DNA from: Anaerolineae bacterium
GTDB taxonomy: Bacteria; Chloroflexota; Anaerolineae; Promineifilales; Promineifilaceae
Direction of reading: 5' to 3'
Assembly (NCBI GenBank): GCA_023954475.1
Contig: JAMLHW010000006.1
Coordinates: forward strand, 124,001-188,000
Length of the DNA stretch: 64,000 bases
Shown here: positions 29,316 to 38,644 of the stretch, piece by piece
How the letters are laid out: every line of letters begins with the position of its first letter
How positions within the stretch are numbered: the stretch's first letter is position 1
Program-made: the position numbers and the translations under genes
Notes under the pieces: generated by a model
What the model saw: the letters and a program-made list of their open reading frames with translations, nothing else
What the model was told of the DNA's origin: nothing
The model's database searches: none

Positions 29316-29744
29316 ATGAAAACATATGTAACAAAATCGGCCGATATTGAGCATAAATGGTATGTGGTCGATGCTGATGGGCAGACATTGGGTCGCCTGG
29401 CGTCTCGTGTTGCAGCCATCCTGCGTGGCAAACACCGCCCGTATTACGATCCATCTGTCGATTGCGGTGATTACGTGATTGTGATTAATGCTGACAAGAT
29501 CCACGTCACGGGGCGTCGTCTGGAACAAAAAATGTATTATCGGCATTCCGGCTATCCGGGGGGTCTGACAGCGATTTCGTTGCGTGATCAGCTTGAAAAT
29601 CATCCTACGCGACCAGTTACGGCTGCCGTACGTGGCATGCTGCCAAAGAATCGCCTGGGTCGTAAAATGGCCAAGAAGTTAAAAGTTTACGCGGGGCCAA
29701 CCCATCCACACGAGGCACAAATGCCCGAAGTGTTGGAGCTTTAG
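29316..29744 (+). CDS. rplM: 50S ribosomal protein L13
   Basis: 142 aa ([20 protein letters not shown]), with [16 protein letters not shown] and [22 protein letters not shown] split over the centre. One of the earliest 50S assembly proteins. One octamer copy spans the start region (29337). A 116-base gap with no gene precedes rpsI. Confidence 0.96.
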   Translation: MKTYVTKSADIEHKWYVVDADGQTLGRLASRVAAILRGKHRPYYDPSVDCGDYVIVINADKIHVTGRRLEQKMYYRHSGYPGGLTAISLRDQLENHPTRPVTAAVRGMLPKNRLGRKMAKKLKVYAGPTHPHEAQMPEVLEL

Positions 29745-29860
29745 TTGGGAGTTCTCGTCATTACAGACGCACAGTGACGAAACGAGCAAGACAATCTGTT
29801 GTGCAGCCTATACCGGGTTGCGATCAAGCAGGATAGCTTGATATTCACAGGAGTTGATTG

Positions 29861-30274
29861 ATGGAAGAATTGCAGAAGCAACAATATTTTGAAGGTATCG
29901 GCCGACGAAAACGTTCTACCGCTCGTGTTCGTATTTATCCGACGGGTGAAGGCGGCGGACAGTTTATCGTCAACGGCAAGGAAGTCAAAGAGTACTTCAC
30001 GCGTTTTGGAGATTACGAAACATTGGTCGGTCCGTTGACTGATACCGATTTTGCCGGAAAAATGGATGTCACTGTGCTGGTGATGGGCGGTGGCGTTACT
30101 GGTCAAACGGCGGCTGTACGTTTGGGTTTGGCGCGTGCATTGGTCAAATATGACGAGAATTTGCGCAGTCAACTGCGTGTCAACAACCACATGACGCGCG
30201 ATCCACGTGTGAAAGAGCGCAAAAAACCTGGCCTGAAGCGTGCCCGCAAGGCGCCGACATACACGAAACGTTAA
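29861..30274 (+). CDS. rpsI: 30S ribosomal protein S9
   Basis: 137 aa from the ATG at 29861 with CAGGAG upstream; a TTG one codon earlier is possible. The C-terminal tail (KPGLKRARKAPTYTKR) reaches P-site tRNA. It is the last gene of the long translation block, and a terminator follows about 110 bases later. Confidence 0.96.
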   Translation: MEELQKQQYFEGIGRRKRSTARVRIYPTGEGGGQFIVNGKEVKEYFTRFGDYETLVGPLTDTDFAGKMDVTVLVMGGGVTGQTAAVRLGLARALVKYDENLRSQLRVNNHMTRDPRVKERKKPGLKRARKAPTYTKR

Positions 30275-30383
30275 GCGCTGCGATGGCCGCATGTAGATGT
30301 TCGGCCGAAAATCAAGAGCTTTATTCGATGCGCGATCTTGTATGAGGCTGCAACTTTGGGCAAAGTTCTTTTCAAGACAGTTC

Positions 30384-30412
30384 AAAGGCGAGCGTAAGTG
30401 CTCGCCTTTTTG
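30384..30412 (+). terminator. Rho-independent terminator after rpsI
   Basis: A perfect 10-base stem (30384-30393 with 30400-30409), 6-base loop, and a T-rich tail. It closes the translation block before mazG, whose ATG is 22 bases downstream. Confidence 0.85.
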
Positions 30413-30433
30413 CTTTACAGGGTGTTGTGACAA

Positions 30434-31885
30434 ATGGATTCTGTGATTGCAGACATTACGATTATTGGTTTGGGTCCCAGTGACGCGCGATTTGTCACAC
30501 GTGAAGCATGGGAGCTACTTGCCGGTGCGGACCGGGTATTTGTGCGCACGGTTGATCATCCTGTTGTTGCACAGCTTCCCTGTTCTGTCGAAGTGATCGG
30601 TTTTGACGATTTGTATGTTGTATCGGCCGATTTTGAAGCCGTTTACACACAGATCGTTACCACTCTTCTCGAATTGGCGCAGCAGCAGCCGATTATCTAC
30701 GCCGTACCCGGTCATCCCAATGTCGGTGAAGCAACTGTATCAGGCATAATTGCCAACGCGCCCCAGGGCACTGCTGTGCGCATCGTGGCCGGTCTTAGCT
30801 TTATCGAGCCGGTGTTGACGGCAGTAGGTTATGATGGGATGAACGGCTTGCAACTGTTTGACGCTATCGATATCGCACGTTTTGATCATCCGCCTCTTAA
30901 TCCGGATACACCTGCGCTATTAGGACAGGTTTTTAGTCGTTTTATGGCGTCCGAGTTGAAGCTGGCCTTGATGCGCATTTATCCTGATGAGCACGCCGTT
31001 ACGCTTGTTCATGAGGCCGGCGGCATTCAAGAATCGATTGAGAGTACGTTCCTTTACGCCATTGATCGCAGTGAGCACATACGCAATCTGACCTGCCTCT
31101 ACATTCCGCCCTTACCGCGCGTAGGTTCGTTGGCCGGGTTTGCGCAAACCATCGCTATTTTGCGCGGACCTGACGGTTGTCCGTGGGATCGAGAGCAGAC
31201 GCCACAATCGATGCGTGCCGGATTTATCGAAGAAGTTGCTGAAGTCATCGAAGCGCTCGATGCAGACGATATGGATGCACTGCGCGAAGAGTTAGGTGAC
31301 GTTTTGCTGCATATCGTTTTCCAGGCACAGATTGCGGCTGAAGTGGATGAATTTACTTTAACTGAAGTAGTAGCTGAGATTGACGCGAAAATCAAGCGGC
31401 GCCATCCTCATGTGTGGGGAGATGCGGTAGTCAATGATATTGACGATCTGGTTAAAAGTTGGGAGGCGATTAAAGCTCAGGAGAACTCCTCGACAGCGCT
31501 TTCGGCTCTTGATAATATTTCGGGGACATTGTCGGCGCTGGCTCGCGCACAAAAGATCCAGAAACGAGTCGGCAAAGTCGGGTTTGATTGGTCGACGATC
31601 GACGAAGTATGGCAAAAGGTGGATGAGGAAATTGCCGAGTTGCATTCGGCCGAAACGCCGGAACAGCGACATGCTGAGTTGGGGGACATGCTCTTTGCCA
31701 TAGTGAACGTAGCGCGTTGGCTCGACATCGACGCTGAAATTGCACTGCGGGACAGCAATCAACGCTTTATAACTCGCTTTCACACGGTTGAACGCCTTGC
31801 TGCTGATCACGGTTTAGTATTGACGCAGCTCGGTATTGAGCAGTTGGAAGCGTTGTGGCAGGAAGCCAAAACAGGTTACGAATAG
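30434..31885 (+). CDS. mazG: Tetrapyrrole methylase-domain / MazG NTP pyrophosphohydrolase fusion
   Basis: 483 aa. Residues about 1-215 resemble the SAM-dependent tetrapyrrole methylase fold (ITIIGLGPSDARFVT, YAVPGHPNVGEAT). Residues about 230-480 are a tandem MazG region with CPWDREQT, the metal-binding EEVAEVIEALD and EELGDVLLH, and a second repeat (VDEEIAELHSAE..., HAELGDMLF). The layout matches the YabN-type fusions. MazG hydrolyses (d)NTPs to monophosphates; the role of the methylase-like part is unclear. It would complement rdgB in nucleotide pool cleaning. Confidence 0.92.
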   Translation: MDSVIADITIIGLGPSDARFVTREAWELLAGADRVFVRTVDHPVVAQLPCSVEVIGFDDLYVVSADFEAVYTQIVTTLLELAQQQPIIYAVPGHPNVGEATVSGIIANAPQGTAVRIVAGLSFIEPVLTAVGYDGMNGLQLFDAIDIARFDHPPLNPDTPALLGQVFSRFMASELKLALMRIYPDEHAVTLVHEAGGIQESIESTFLYAIDRSEHIRNLTCLYIPPLPRVGSLAGFAQTIAILRGPDGCPWDREQTPQSMRAGFIEEVAEVIEALDADDMDALREELGDVLLHIVFQAQIAAEVDEFTLTEVVAEIDAKIKRRHPHVWGDAVVNDIDDLVKSWEAIKAQENSSTALSALDNISGTLSALARAQKIQKRVGKVGFDWSTIDEVWQKVDEEIAELHSAETPEQRHAELGDMLFAIVNVARWLDIDAEIALRDSNQRFITRFHTVERLAADHGLVLTQLGIEQLEALWQEAKTGYE

Positions 31886-31905
31886 TTTAAGGTGGAAAAA
31901 CTGGC

Positions 31906-32631
31906 GTGCCAGACTTTATGCAGATCATCAATATTGCCATCCTGCTCCTGGCTTTGTTTTTCCTCGTATTGGCTGTCGTTTATTTTGTGCGTGGGTTTGT
32001 TGCTCGTGGGGACACAAAGGGACGCCGTTACAATGTGGGGCGACAAGAAGCGCGTATCTCGATGTTGGGATCGTGGCTTACCGCCATTGTGTTTTCCGCA
32101 ATAGGCATTGTGTTGTTGGTTATTGGCGGTGCCAGCATATTGCCGTCAGGTGCATCGGCCGAAGAGCCGGTTGCCTTACCTTCGCCAACGCTCCCCGTTA
32201 GTACCCCAACAGAAGATCGAGATGCCGCCGGTTCCATGCCAACACCCACAGCAGACGCGACGCCCACAGCACCGCCTACACTGTCTCCAGAAGCCACTGT
32301 TACGGAGATAACCGATGATGCGCTTGCCCCGCCACCGACTTTCACGCCTGCTGCCAGTGACACAACTGACACAACACCAGCCCCTGTCGCGACACCGGTA
32401 GAGACACCCACACAACCGCCGAATTCAGCACCATCAGCACGGGTTAACAGCCCCAATGGGCTATACATGCGTACTGTGCCGGGTGGTGAAGTGGTAGAGT
32501 TGATAGCGCATGAAGCAATTGTCTTTTTATTGGAAGGGGAGCAGACAGTTGATAATGTTGTGTGGCGTTTGGTGGAATCTCAGAATGGAAATCGGGGATG
32601 GGTTGCAGCCGATTATCTGGTCAACGAATAG
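31906..32631 (+). CDS. Membrane protein with Pro/Thr-rich linker and SH3b domain
   Basis: 241 aa from a GTG at 31906; an ATG at 31918 is an alternative. There are two N-terminal transmembrane helices (about 5-30 and 50-75), a low-complexity Pro/Thr/Ala linker (about 80-175) and a C-terminal SH3b-like domain (NSPNGLYMRTVPGGEVVELI ... GNRGWVAADYLV). SH3b domains often bind peptidoglycan or other surface ligands. The linker type is common in Chloroflexota envelope proteins. It lies 20 bases after mazG and may be cotranscribed; no functional link is evident. Confidence 0.75.
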   Translation: MPDFMQIINIAILLLALFFLVLAVVYFVRGFVARGDTKGRRYNVGRQEARISMLGSWLTAIVFSAIGIVLLVIGGASILPSGASAEEPVALPSPTLPVSTPTEDRDAAGSMPTPTADATPTAPPTLSPEATVTEITDDALAPPPTFTPAASDTTDTTPAPVATPVETPTQPPNSAPSARVNSPNGLYMRTVPGGEVVELIAHEAIVFLLEGEQTVDNVVWRLVESQNGNRGWVAADYLVNE

Positions 32632-32637
32632 CTCGGT

Positions 32638-33321
32638 CTAGAGATTTAGCCTGGTGCGGAGTGCGGCCAGCATCTGAACAGCACGGTTGATCAATGCCTG
32701 GTTTTGTGGTTTGTTAGGCCATAGACTTGCGCCGGATGGATGGGGTAGGGGGACGATATATCGGCCGAATCCTTCAATCACGCCGTCCACCGGTCGAGCC
32801 AGCGTGATGTCATAAACAACCCCACTGTGCTCCGCAACAATTTCTGGCTCAAAGTAATGAGCTGTGCCAATAATCTGGTTCAACTTGTATTTGGCTGGGA
32901 AAAAAAGCTTGATAGCCAGCCCACCGACCGGCACAATGACGCGGGGATTGACCAATCTGATCTCTTGTTCGAGATACGGTCGGCAAAACGCCTGTTCATG
33001 CTTGTCAGGAACGCGATCCCCACGCCCAGAGCTCGTCTTGCCTGGATAACATTTAGTGACGGATGTCATGTAATGGCGTGCGCGAAAAGCGGTTTCGTCC
33101 CAGCCGGCTTCGCCCAGCCATTGGAACAGCCTTCGTCCACTGCCGGCATTGAAGGGGCGTTTAGCTTCAACCTCGGTAGCACCAGGTGCCTGCCCGATGA
33201 GCAGCAACTTTGGATCGGTGCCGCATGAGAAAACAGCGCCAGGCACGATATCGTGACCGGCATCGTAGCACAGCCGACAGGCACGCATCGTTGCGTGCAG
33301 CGCAGACAGTTGGTTTGTCAC
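32638..33321 (-). CDS. Uracil-DNA glycosylase, Fe-S type (family 4/5-like)
   Basis: 227 aa. Motif A (LLIGQAPGATEVEAKRPF) and motif B (PLPHPSGASLW) are clear. An N-terminal CRLC pair plus two later Cys residues (VTKCYPG and AFCRPY) match the 4Fe-4S ligand pattern of family 4/5 enzymes. It removes uracil from DNA as the first step of base excision repair. Its start overlaps the stop of the GyrA-like gene by 4 bases, so the two are translationally coupled. Confidence 0.88.
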   Translation of the reverse strand: MTNQLSALHATMRACRLCYDAGHDIVPGAVFSCGTDPKLLLIGQAPGATEVEAKRPFNAGSGRRLFQWLGEAGWDETAFRARHYMTSVTKCYPGKTSSGRGDRVPDKHEQAFCRPYLEQEIRLVNPRVIVPVGGLAIKLFFPAKYKLNQIIGTAHYFEPEIVAEHSGVVYDITLARPVDGVIEGFGRYIVPLPHPSGASLWPNKPQNQALINRAVQMLAALRTRLNL

Positions 33322-34382
33322 GATGCCTCGTCGGTTGCTTCCCTACTGTTAGTAGAGCAGGAAACGACGGCAACGACTTCGTCACCGCGCAGGCTCATAC
33401 AGTTAACACCCTGGACGACGCCGGTTTTTGTCGGAACCTCATCGGCCGAAAAGCGAATGATTTTACTCAAGCGCGAAATCAAGAACAGATCATCTCCGGC
33501 TGACACAGAGGTCGCACCTACCAGATGTTCAGTTTTGATGACGACTTTTCCACCGGCGCCCGGCGCCTTGTTTTTGCGAAAGCCCTCCATTAACCGCACT
33601 GTTCCTTTACCATCATCACTCTGCAAGAAGACACCACCGTCGTCATGGGTAGCTACTACAGCAATCGCTTCATCATCAGGTGCAACGCGCAATCCCAGGC
33701 AGCCGCGTGCCGGAATTTGCTGTTCGTCGAAGCGAATGCCGAGCCCATTTCGTGTAGCGATAAAGATATCACCATCACCATTGCTCCAGGCGGCCCCGGT
33801 CAAATAGCCACCCTCGCTGAGTTTGTGAAATCGCTGGCCCTGATACATGCGTGGACCCAGGTAAGTTCGCTGTACGCGTCGCGTCCACCCGCGTTGACTG
33901 ACCAGCAATACATATGTGCCGCCATTTTCGGGTAGGGCAGCGATAATGCGCTCGTCGGCAAGCAGGTTAAGTGGTTCGACCAATGATGTGCCACGCCCTC
34001 GCAGTTGGGTTTCCGGTAGTTTTGCGACCGGATAGCGAAATGCGCGTCCCTGATCGGTAAACAGGATTATGCTCTCGTCGACATCGGCAATTGCCAACAA
34101 GGCGGGCGGCGCTTCTTCGTCTGTTTCAATGTCGAAGACGCCCATACCGGCGCGTCGTTGGCGTAGATAATTGTGACGCGGTGTGCGTTTGGCGCAATTA
34201 TCGGCCGTAATTGAAATGACGTTCACTGTTGTTGGTGGTTCACTGGGCTCAAGAGGCGTAGTTTCGGCCGATGTGCGGTCCGTTTTCGCACTGCGTAGTT
34301 GCGACAATTCATCTTCCAGATATTCGATGTAGGCTACAATCGCCGGTTTTTCGGCCGAAAGGTCCGGACGCATTACTTCCAT
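33318..34382 (-). CDS. Orphan GyrA/ParC C-terminal-domain-like protein
   Basis: 354 aa. A short coiled segment (IVAYIEYLEDELSQLRSA) and variable linker precede a beta-pinwheel of repeated blades: VDESIILFTDQGRAFRYPVAKLP, GIRFDEQQIPARGCLG, IIRFSADEVPTKTGVVQG. These are the blade signatures of the gyrase A C-terminal DNA-wrapping domain. The catalytic breakage-reunion domain is absent. It may wrap DNA or bind a topoisomerase subunit. It is coupled by a 4-base overlap to a uracil-DNA glycosylase gene and separated from clpC by a terminator. Confidence 0.8.
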   Translation of the reverse strand: MEVMRPDLSAEKPAIVAYIEYLEDELSQLRSAKTDRTSAETTPLEPSEPPTTVNVISITADNCAKRTPRHNYLRQRRAGMGVFDIETDEEAPPALLAIADVDESIILFTDQGRAFRYPVAKLPETQLRGRGTSLVEPLNLLADERIIAALPENGGTYVLLVSQRGWTRRVQRTYLGPRMYQGQRFHKLSEGGYLTGAAWSNGDGDIFIATRNGLGIRFDEQQIPARGCLGLRVAPDDEAIAVVATHDDGGVFLQSDDGKGTVRLMEGFRKNKAPGAGGKVVIKTEHLVGATSVSAGDDLFLISRLSKIIRFSADEVPTKTGVVQGVNCMSLRGDEVVAVVSCSTNSREATDEAS

Positions 34383-34440
34383 GATCTGAATGTCTCCCTG
34401 TCAAAAACTTTGCTCCAATTGTAAGCAAGTTTTGCTCAAA

Positions 34441-34473
34441 GAAAAAGCGCCCTCACAATTGTAAGAGCGCTTT
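34441..34473 (-). terminator. Rho-independent terminator after clpC
   Basis: On the minus strand a long GC-containing stem (arms within 34444-34473, with some G-T pairs) is followed by a run of T residues. It lies just downstream of the clpC stop and upstream of the GyrA-like gene. Confidence 0.8.
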
Positions 34474-34500
34474 ACAAATATAACTAAATCGATCGGCCGA

Positions 34501-37011
34501 TTACAGTGGTAATGCCGGTTCTTCCATTTCTTCGTCTTGATTCTCGAGTTTGCGCAAGACGATACCGTCATCCTCAACATACACGACAATGGTGTCGCCT
34601 GCACTGAAACGCTCAGACAGCATCGCATCAGACAATTTGTCTTCCACTTCGACCTGGATCAAGCGGCGTAGCGGTCGGGCACCGAATTCCGGATCATATC
34701 CGTGTTTGCCCAGCCAATCTTTTGCTTCCGGTGTTGATTCGATAATCAAGTCATAGTCGATCAATCTTTCATTTAGCTGTGAAAGCAGAATATCAACAAT
34801 TGAGATGATGTTTTCTTCGGTCAACTGTCGGAAGACAATCACACTGTCGACACGGTTCACAAATTCGGGCCGGAAGCGACGCTTTAACTCTTCCATCAAC
34901 TTCTTGTGCATTTCGCGATGGGCACTTTCTGCTTCAGTTACCGGATCACCAGTAAAAGCGAAGCCTAAGTCCGGTGTGCGTTTCAATGTCGAGGCACCGA
35001 CATTTGATGTCATAATGATCATGGCATTGCGGAAATCAACCATGTGACCTTTCGAGTCCGAAAGATGACCTTCTTCCATGATTTGCAGCAAGATGTTGAA
35101 CACATCCGGATGGGCTTTCTCGATTTCGTCAAACACCACAATGGAGTAGGGACGACGGCGCAATGCCTCAGTAAGCTGACCTGCATCTTCGTAACCGACG
35201 TATCCGGGTGGTGATCCAATCAAGCGTGAAACGGTGTGGCGTTCCATGAACTCCGACATGTCAAGATGCACCAATGCTTCCTCACTGCCGAACAGGAATT
35301 TGGCCAATGTTTTCGTTAATTCAGTTTTGCCGACGCCTGTTGGGCCGAGAAAGATAAATGAGCCTATCGGCCGACGTGGATTTTTGAGTCCGGCTCGAGC
35401 ACGTCGCACCGCTTTGGCGATTGCTGTGATGGCCTCATCCTGGCCGACGATGTTGAGTCGCAATTCATCTTCCATGCGCAACAAACGGGATGATTCCGCT
35501 TCTGTCAACTGGAATAGGGGAATACCAGTCCACATTGACAGCACCTCAGCGATATCCTCCGGTGCAACGTGCAGCCGATTTTCTTCTTCATCGACGGCAC
35601 GCATCGCATCGAGTCGATGCTGTAATTCTTCCTCATCTTCGCGCAACGCATTGGCGCGATCGTATAGGCCTTCTTCTACTGCCTGGTCACGTTCTTCACG
35701 GATTTCGCGCAACTCTTCAAAGATTTCGCGCATATCACCGACTTGCGTACCCCGGTACAGACGGACACGCGATGAACTTTCGTCGATCAGGTCGATGGCT
35801 TTGTCAGGCAAAAAGCGTTCGGTAACGTATCGTGTCGATAATTTCACCGCCGCTTCGATGGCCTCGTCGGTAATGACCAGATTATGGTGTTGCTCGTAAG
35901 CGCTTTTGATGCCAAGCAAAATCGATACAGCATCTTCGGGCGATGGCTCGTCAACGCGCACAGGTTGGAAACGGCGCTCGAGGGCAGCATCGCTTTCTAT
36001 ATTTTTGCGGTATTCATCGAGTGTCGTTGCACCAATGCACTGCAATTCACCACGCGCCAGGGAGGGTTTGAGTATATTAGCCGCATCGACTGAACTGCCG
36101 GCAGAACCGGCACCGACCAGCATGTGGACTTCGTCGATGAAGAGGATAGCGTCGCTGGCTTTGAGTTCATCGATGACGCGTTTAAGGCGTTCCTCAAATT
36201 GGCCGCGATACATTGTTCCAGCTACGAGGCTGCCGACATCAAGTTGTAAGACACGTTTGTTAAGCAATGTATCAGGAACTTTGCCTTCAACAATGCGCTG
36301 CGCCAGTCCTTCGACGATGGCTGTTTTGCCGACGCCGGGTTCACCGACGAGGGCAGGGTTGTTTTTGGTGCGCCGGGCCAGTACCTGAATAACGCGTTCG
36401 ATTTCGGTTTTTCGGCCGATAACCGGATCCAGCTTACCTTCTTCCGCCATTTTGGTCAGATCTGTCGCCAACTGATCGACGAGAGGCGTTTTGCTCTTTT
36501 CTTTGGTACTGCGGGTAGGCGTACGTTGTGTTTTAGGTTTGCTTTCAGAACTGCTTTGAGGACTTTCACGCAAAACACGTCGTGTTTGACGACGCACCTG
36601 TTCCGGGCTGACGCCGAATTTGCGCAGCACTTCGATAGCAACGCCATCATTTTGCCGCACCATGCCGAGCAACAAATGCTCGGTACTAACATAATGCTGT
36701 TGCATGCGCTTCGCTTCTTCCAGCGCATATTCCAACAGACGCTTTGTGGTTGGTGAGAGTTCGATCTTTGAAAACGGTGTACTTGCGCTTTTGCCGCCAG
36801 ACAAACGTTCCACAACCGCGCGAACGCGATTTGTTTCCAATCCCAACTCACGCAAGACTTTACCGGCTACCCCACCGTCTTCGCGCATCAAGCCAATCAG
36901 CAGATGTTCACTACCAATATAGCTGTGGTTCAATCGCTTGGCTTCATCTTGAGCCAGCCGAAGAACCTCGCGCGCCCGTTTTGTAAACCGTTCCCAGCTA
37001 CTTGAGTTCAC
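34501..37011 (-). CDS. clpC: ATP-dependent Clp protease ATP-binding subunit ClpC
   Basis: 836 aa from a GTG start with GAGGTG upstream. Two Clp-N repeats (about 1-145), AAA1 (GEPGVGKTA, then [10 protein letters not shown]), a middle coiled-coil region ([29 protein letters not shown], the UVR-like segment), AAA2 (GPTGVGKTE) and the C-terminal D2 small domain. It unfolds substrates for ClpP. No mcsA/mcsB/ctsR genes are adjacent, unlike Firmicutes. The 197 bases upstream hold no gene; a TATACT -10-like element is visible but no convincing -35. Confidence 0.95.
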   Translation of the reverse strand: MNSSSWERFTKRAREVLRLAQDEAKRLNHSYIGSEHLLIGLMREDGGVAGKVLRELGLETNRVRAVVERLSGGKSASTPFSKIELSPTTKRLLEYALEEAKRMQQHYVSTEHLLLGMVRQNDGVAIEVLRKFGVSPEQVRRQTRRVLRESPQSSSESKPKTQRTPTRSTKEKSKTPLVDQLATDLTKMAEEGKLDPVIGRKTEIERVIQVLARRTKNNPALVGEPGVGKTAIVEGLAQRIVEGKVPDTLLNKRVLQLDVGSLVAGTMYRGQFEERLKRVIDELKASDAILFIDEVHMLVGAGSAGSSVDAANILKPSLARGELQCIGATTLDEYRKNIESDAALERRFQPVRVDEPSPEDAVSILLGIKSAYEQHHNLVITDEAIEAAVKLSTRYVTERFLPDKAIDLIDESSSRVRLYRGTQVGDMREIFEELREIREERDQAVEEGLYDRANALREDEEELQHRLDAMRAVDEEENRLHVAPEDIAEVLSMWTGIPLFQLTEAESSRLLRMEDELRLNIVGQDEAITAIAKAVRRARAGLKNPRRPIGSFIFLGPTGVGKTELTKTLAKFLFGSEEALVHLDMSEFMERHTVSRLIGSPPGYVGYEDAGQLTEALRRRPYSIVVFDEIEKAHPDVFNILLQIMEEGHLSDSKGHMVDFRNAMIIMTSNVGASTLKRTPDLGFAFTGDPVTEAESAHREMHKKLMEELKRRFRPEFVNRVDSVIVFRQLTEENIISIVDILLSQLNERLIDYDLIIESTPEAKDWLGKHGYDPEFGARPLRRLIQVEVEDKLSDAMLSERFSAGDTIVVYVEDDGIVLRKLENQDEEMEEPALPL

Positions 37012-37208
37012 AGCTTAACACCTCATATGGTTACTATTAAAGGTCTAGTATAGAGACATGATTCCATGCCCTGCTTTCGATACCTTCCAACGTTACCACC
37101 ACCACATAAAAATGCTATTAAAAAATCGTGATGTTGTGTTCAATGCTTAGATTTTCTCAGTAGATTCACCTAATCGCTGACAGGTCGAAAAGATGTCTGT
37201 ACAAGCTT

Positions 37209-38360
37209 CTATTCTGACGCCATCTCGAGATCCAGGTCGACATATTTCTCTGAGCTTACTTGCTTGAGACTCAGTCCGATCTGCTTTTGATCCACATCAA
37301 TGCGAATAATGCGTGCAGTAACCTGATCACCTTTTTTGACGACATCATTGGGGCGGCGGACGTGTTCCTCCGACAGTTCGGATATGTGAATCAACCCTTC
37401 AAAACGATAGTCGTCGTCGATGCGGGCAAATGCGCCGTATTTCGCCAACTGCGTAATCGTCACCTGGGTTAATTGACCGACCTGATAGAGATCCTCAATT
37501 TGCTCCCATGGATCGGGTTCAAGATGTTTCATGCTCAGTGCAATGCGTTGACGTTCACGATCGATATTGAGGATTGAAACTTTGACATGATCTCCGACTG
37601 AAAGCACATCCTGAGGTCGTCTGACGTGTTTGTGGCTCAGTTCAGAAAGGTGAACAAGGCCTTCGATTTCACCAATATCGACGAAAGCACCAAAATCGGT
37701 GACATTGATGACTTCACCTTCGTATATCTCGCCTTCTTGCAAGTTATCCATTCGTTCCTGGCGCAGGATATTGCGAGTAGATTTTTCTGCTTCCTGTGCA
37801 GAAAGAATCAAGCGACCACGTGCCTGGTCAGCTTCGAGCACACATGCATCCATCGTTGTCCCGATGAGTGACTGGTATTGTTGCTCTGACGTCGCGCCGC
37901 GACTGCCGTTGACTGCACTGCCAACCTGTGACGCGGGCATAAAACCACGTAAATTGAAGAGACGAACGAGTAAACCGCCCCGGTTGAACCCGGTGACACG
38001 GCATTCACATTGTTCGCCACTTTTCATCAGTTCACCGACGCGTTTCCAGTCTTCCTCTTCAGCGACCTTGAGATAGGAGAGCACGATATTGCCGTCTTCA
38101 TCTTCGGGATCAACGACAAAAACACGAATTTCTTTGCCCAAAGCCAGGAGTTTGTTCTGTGCTGTATCGAGTTGTTCGACTTCTTCAGCAGGAATGATGC
38201 CTTCGGATTTAGCACCGATATCAACGAGTAAGACGCCATTGCGGTTTGCTACTATTTCGCCAACGCGAATGTCGCCTTTTTGGGGTACGCCGAAGCTGAG
38301 GTATTGGTCCAGCAAGGCATCCATGGGGTGGCTTTCACCAGTTACAGATTGATCATTCAT
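37209..38360 (-). CDS. rpsA: S1 RNA-binding domain protein (30S ribosomal protein S1-like)
   Basis: 383 aa from the ATG at 38360 (MNDQSVTGESHPMDALLDQY) with GAGAAG upstream. Four S1 domains are visible: GEIVANRNGVLLVDIGAKSEG, CRVTGFNRGGLLVRLFNLRG, GEVINVTDFGAFVDIGEIEG and VTITQLAKYGAFARIDDDYRFEG. Four-domain S1 proteins are usual in this phylum, compared with six in E. coli. It promotes mRNA binding to the 30S. It is transcribed from the predicted promoter at 38446-38473. Confidence 0.9.
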   Translation of the reverse strand: MNDQSVTGESHPMDALLDQYLSFGVPQKGDIRVGEIVANRNGVLLVDIGAKSEGIIPAEEVEQLDTAQNKLLALGKEIRVFVVDPEDEDGNIVLSYLKVAEEEDWKRVGELMKSGEQCECRVTGFNRGGLLVRLFNLRGFMPASQVGSAVNGSRGATSEQQYQSLIGTTMDACVLEADQARGRLILSAQEAEKSTRNILRQERMDNLQEGEIYEGEVINVTDFGAFVDIGEIEGLVHLSELSHKHVRRPQDVLSVGDHVKVSILNIDRERQRIALSMKHLEPDPWEQIEDLYQVGQLTQVTITQLAKYGAFARIDDDYRFEGLIHISELSEEHVRRPNDVVKKGDQVTARIIRIDVDQKQIGLSLKQVSSEKYVDLDLEMASE

Positions 38361-38445
38361 ACACTTTTCTTCTCGAATTTTCGTATCCGATACAGGTGTA
38401 GCAATCACATGGAATGCAGTACACCCCGGACCCTAGAGTTGGTAC

Positions 38446-38473
38446 ATTATACTTTGTTTAGGTGGTTTGGCAA
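38446..38473 (-). promoter_or_regulatory. Predicted sigma-70-type promoter for the S1-like gene
   Basis: On the minus strand TTGCCA (38473-38468), a 16-base spacer and a perfect TATAAT (38451-38446), about 85 bases before the start codon. The 284-base divergent gap 38361-38644 holds this and one octamer copy (38525); no gene is supported in it. Confidence 0.65.
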
Positions 38474-38644
38474 TAATAGTTTGCCGGAGGAGCAGTTTGT
38501 TTTGGTTATGCCGATGAAGCGAATTCGGCCGATTGAAGGTGTTCGGATTCAGGTAGCTATTTTCATGCCACAGTTGTCGATGTCAGAAGCGTTTTCCTGG
38601 CGTTGGTGTTACCATTGCAAAATGTTCACACTGGAGAAAATTTC

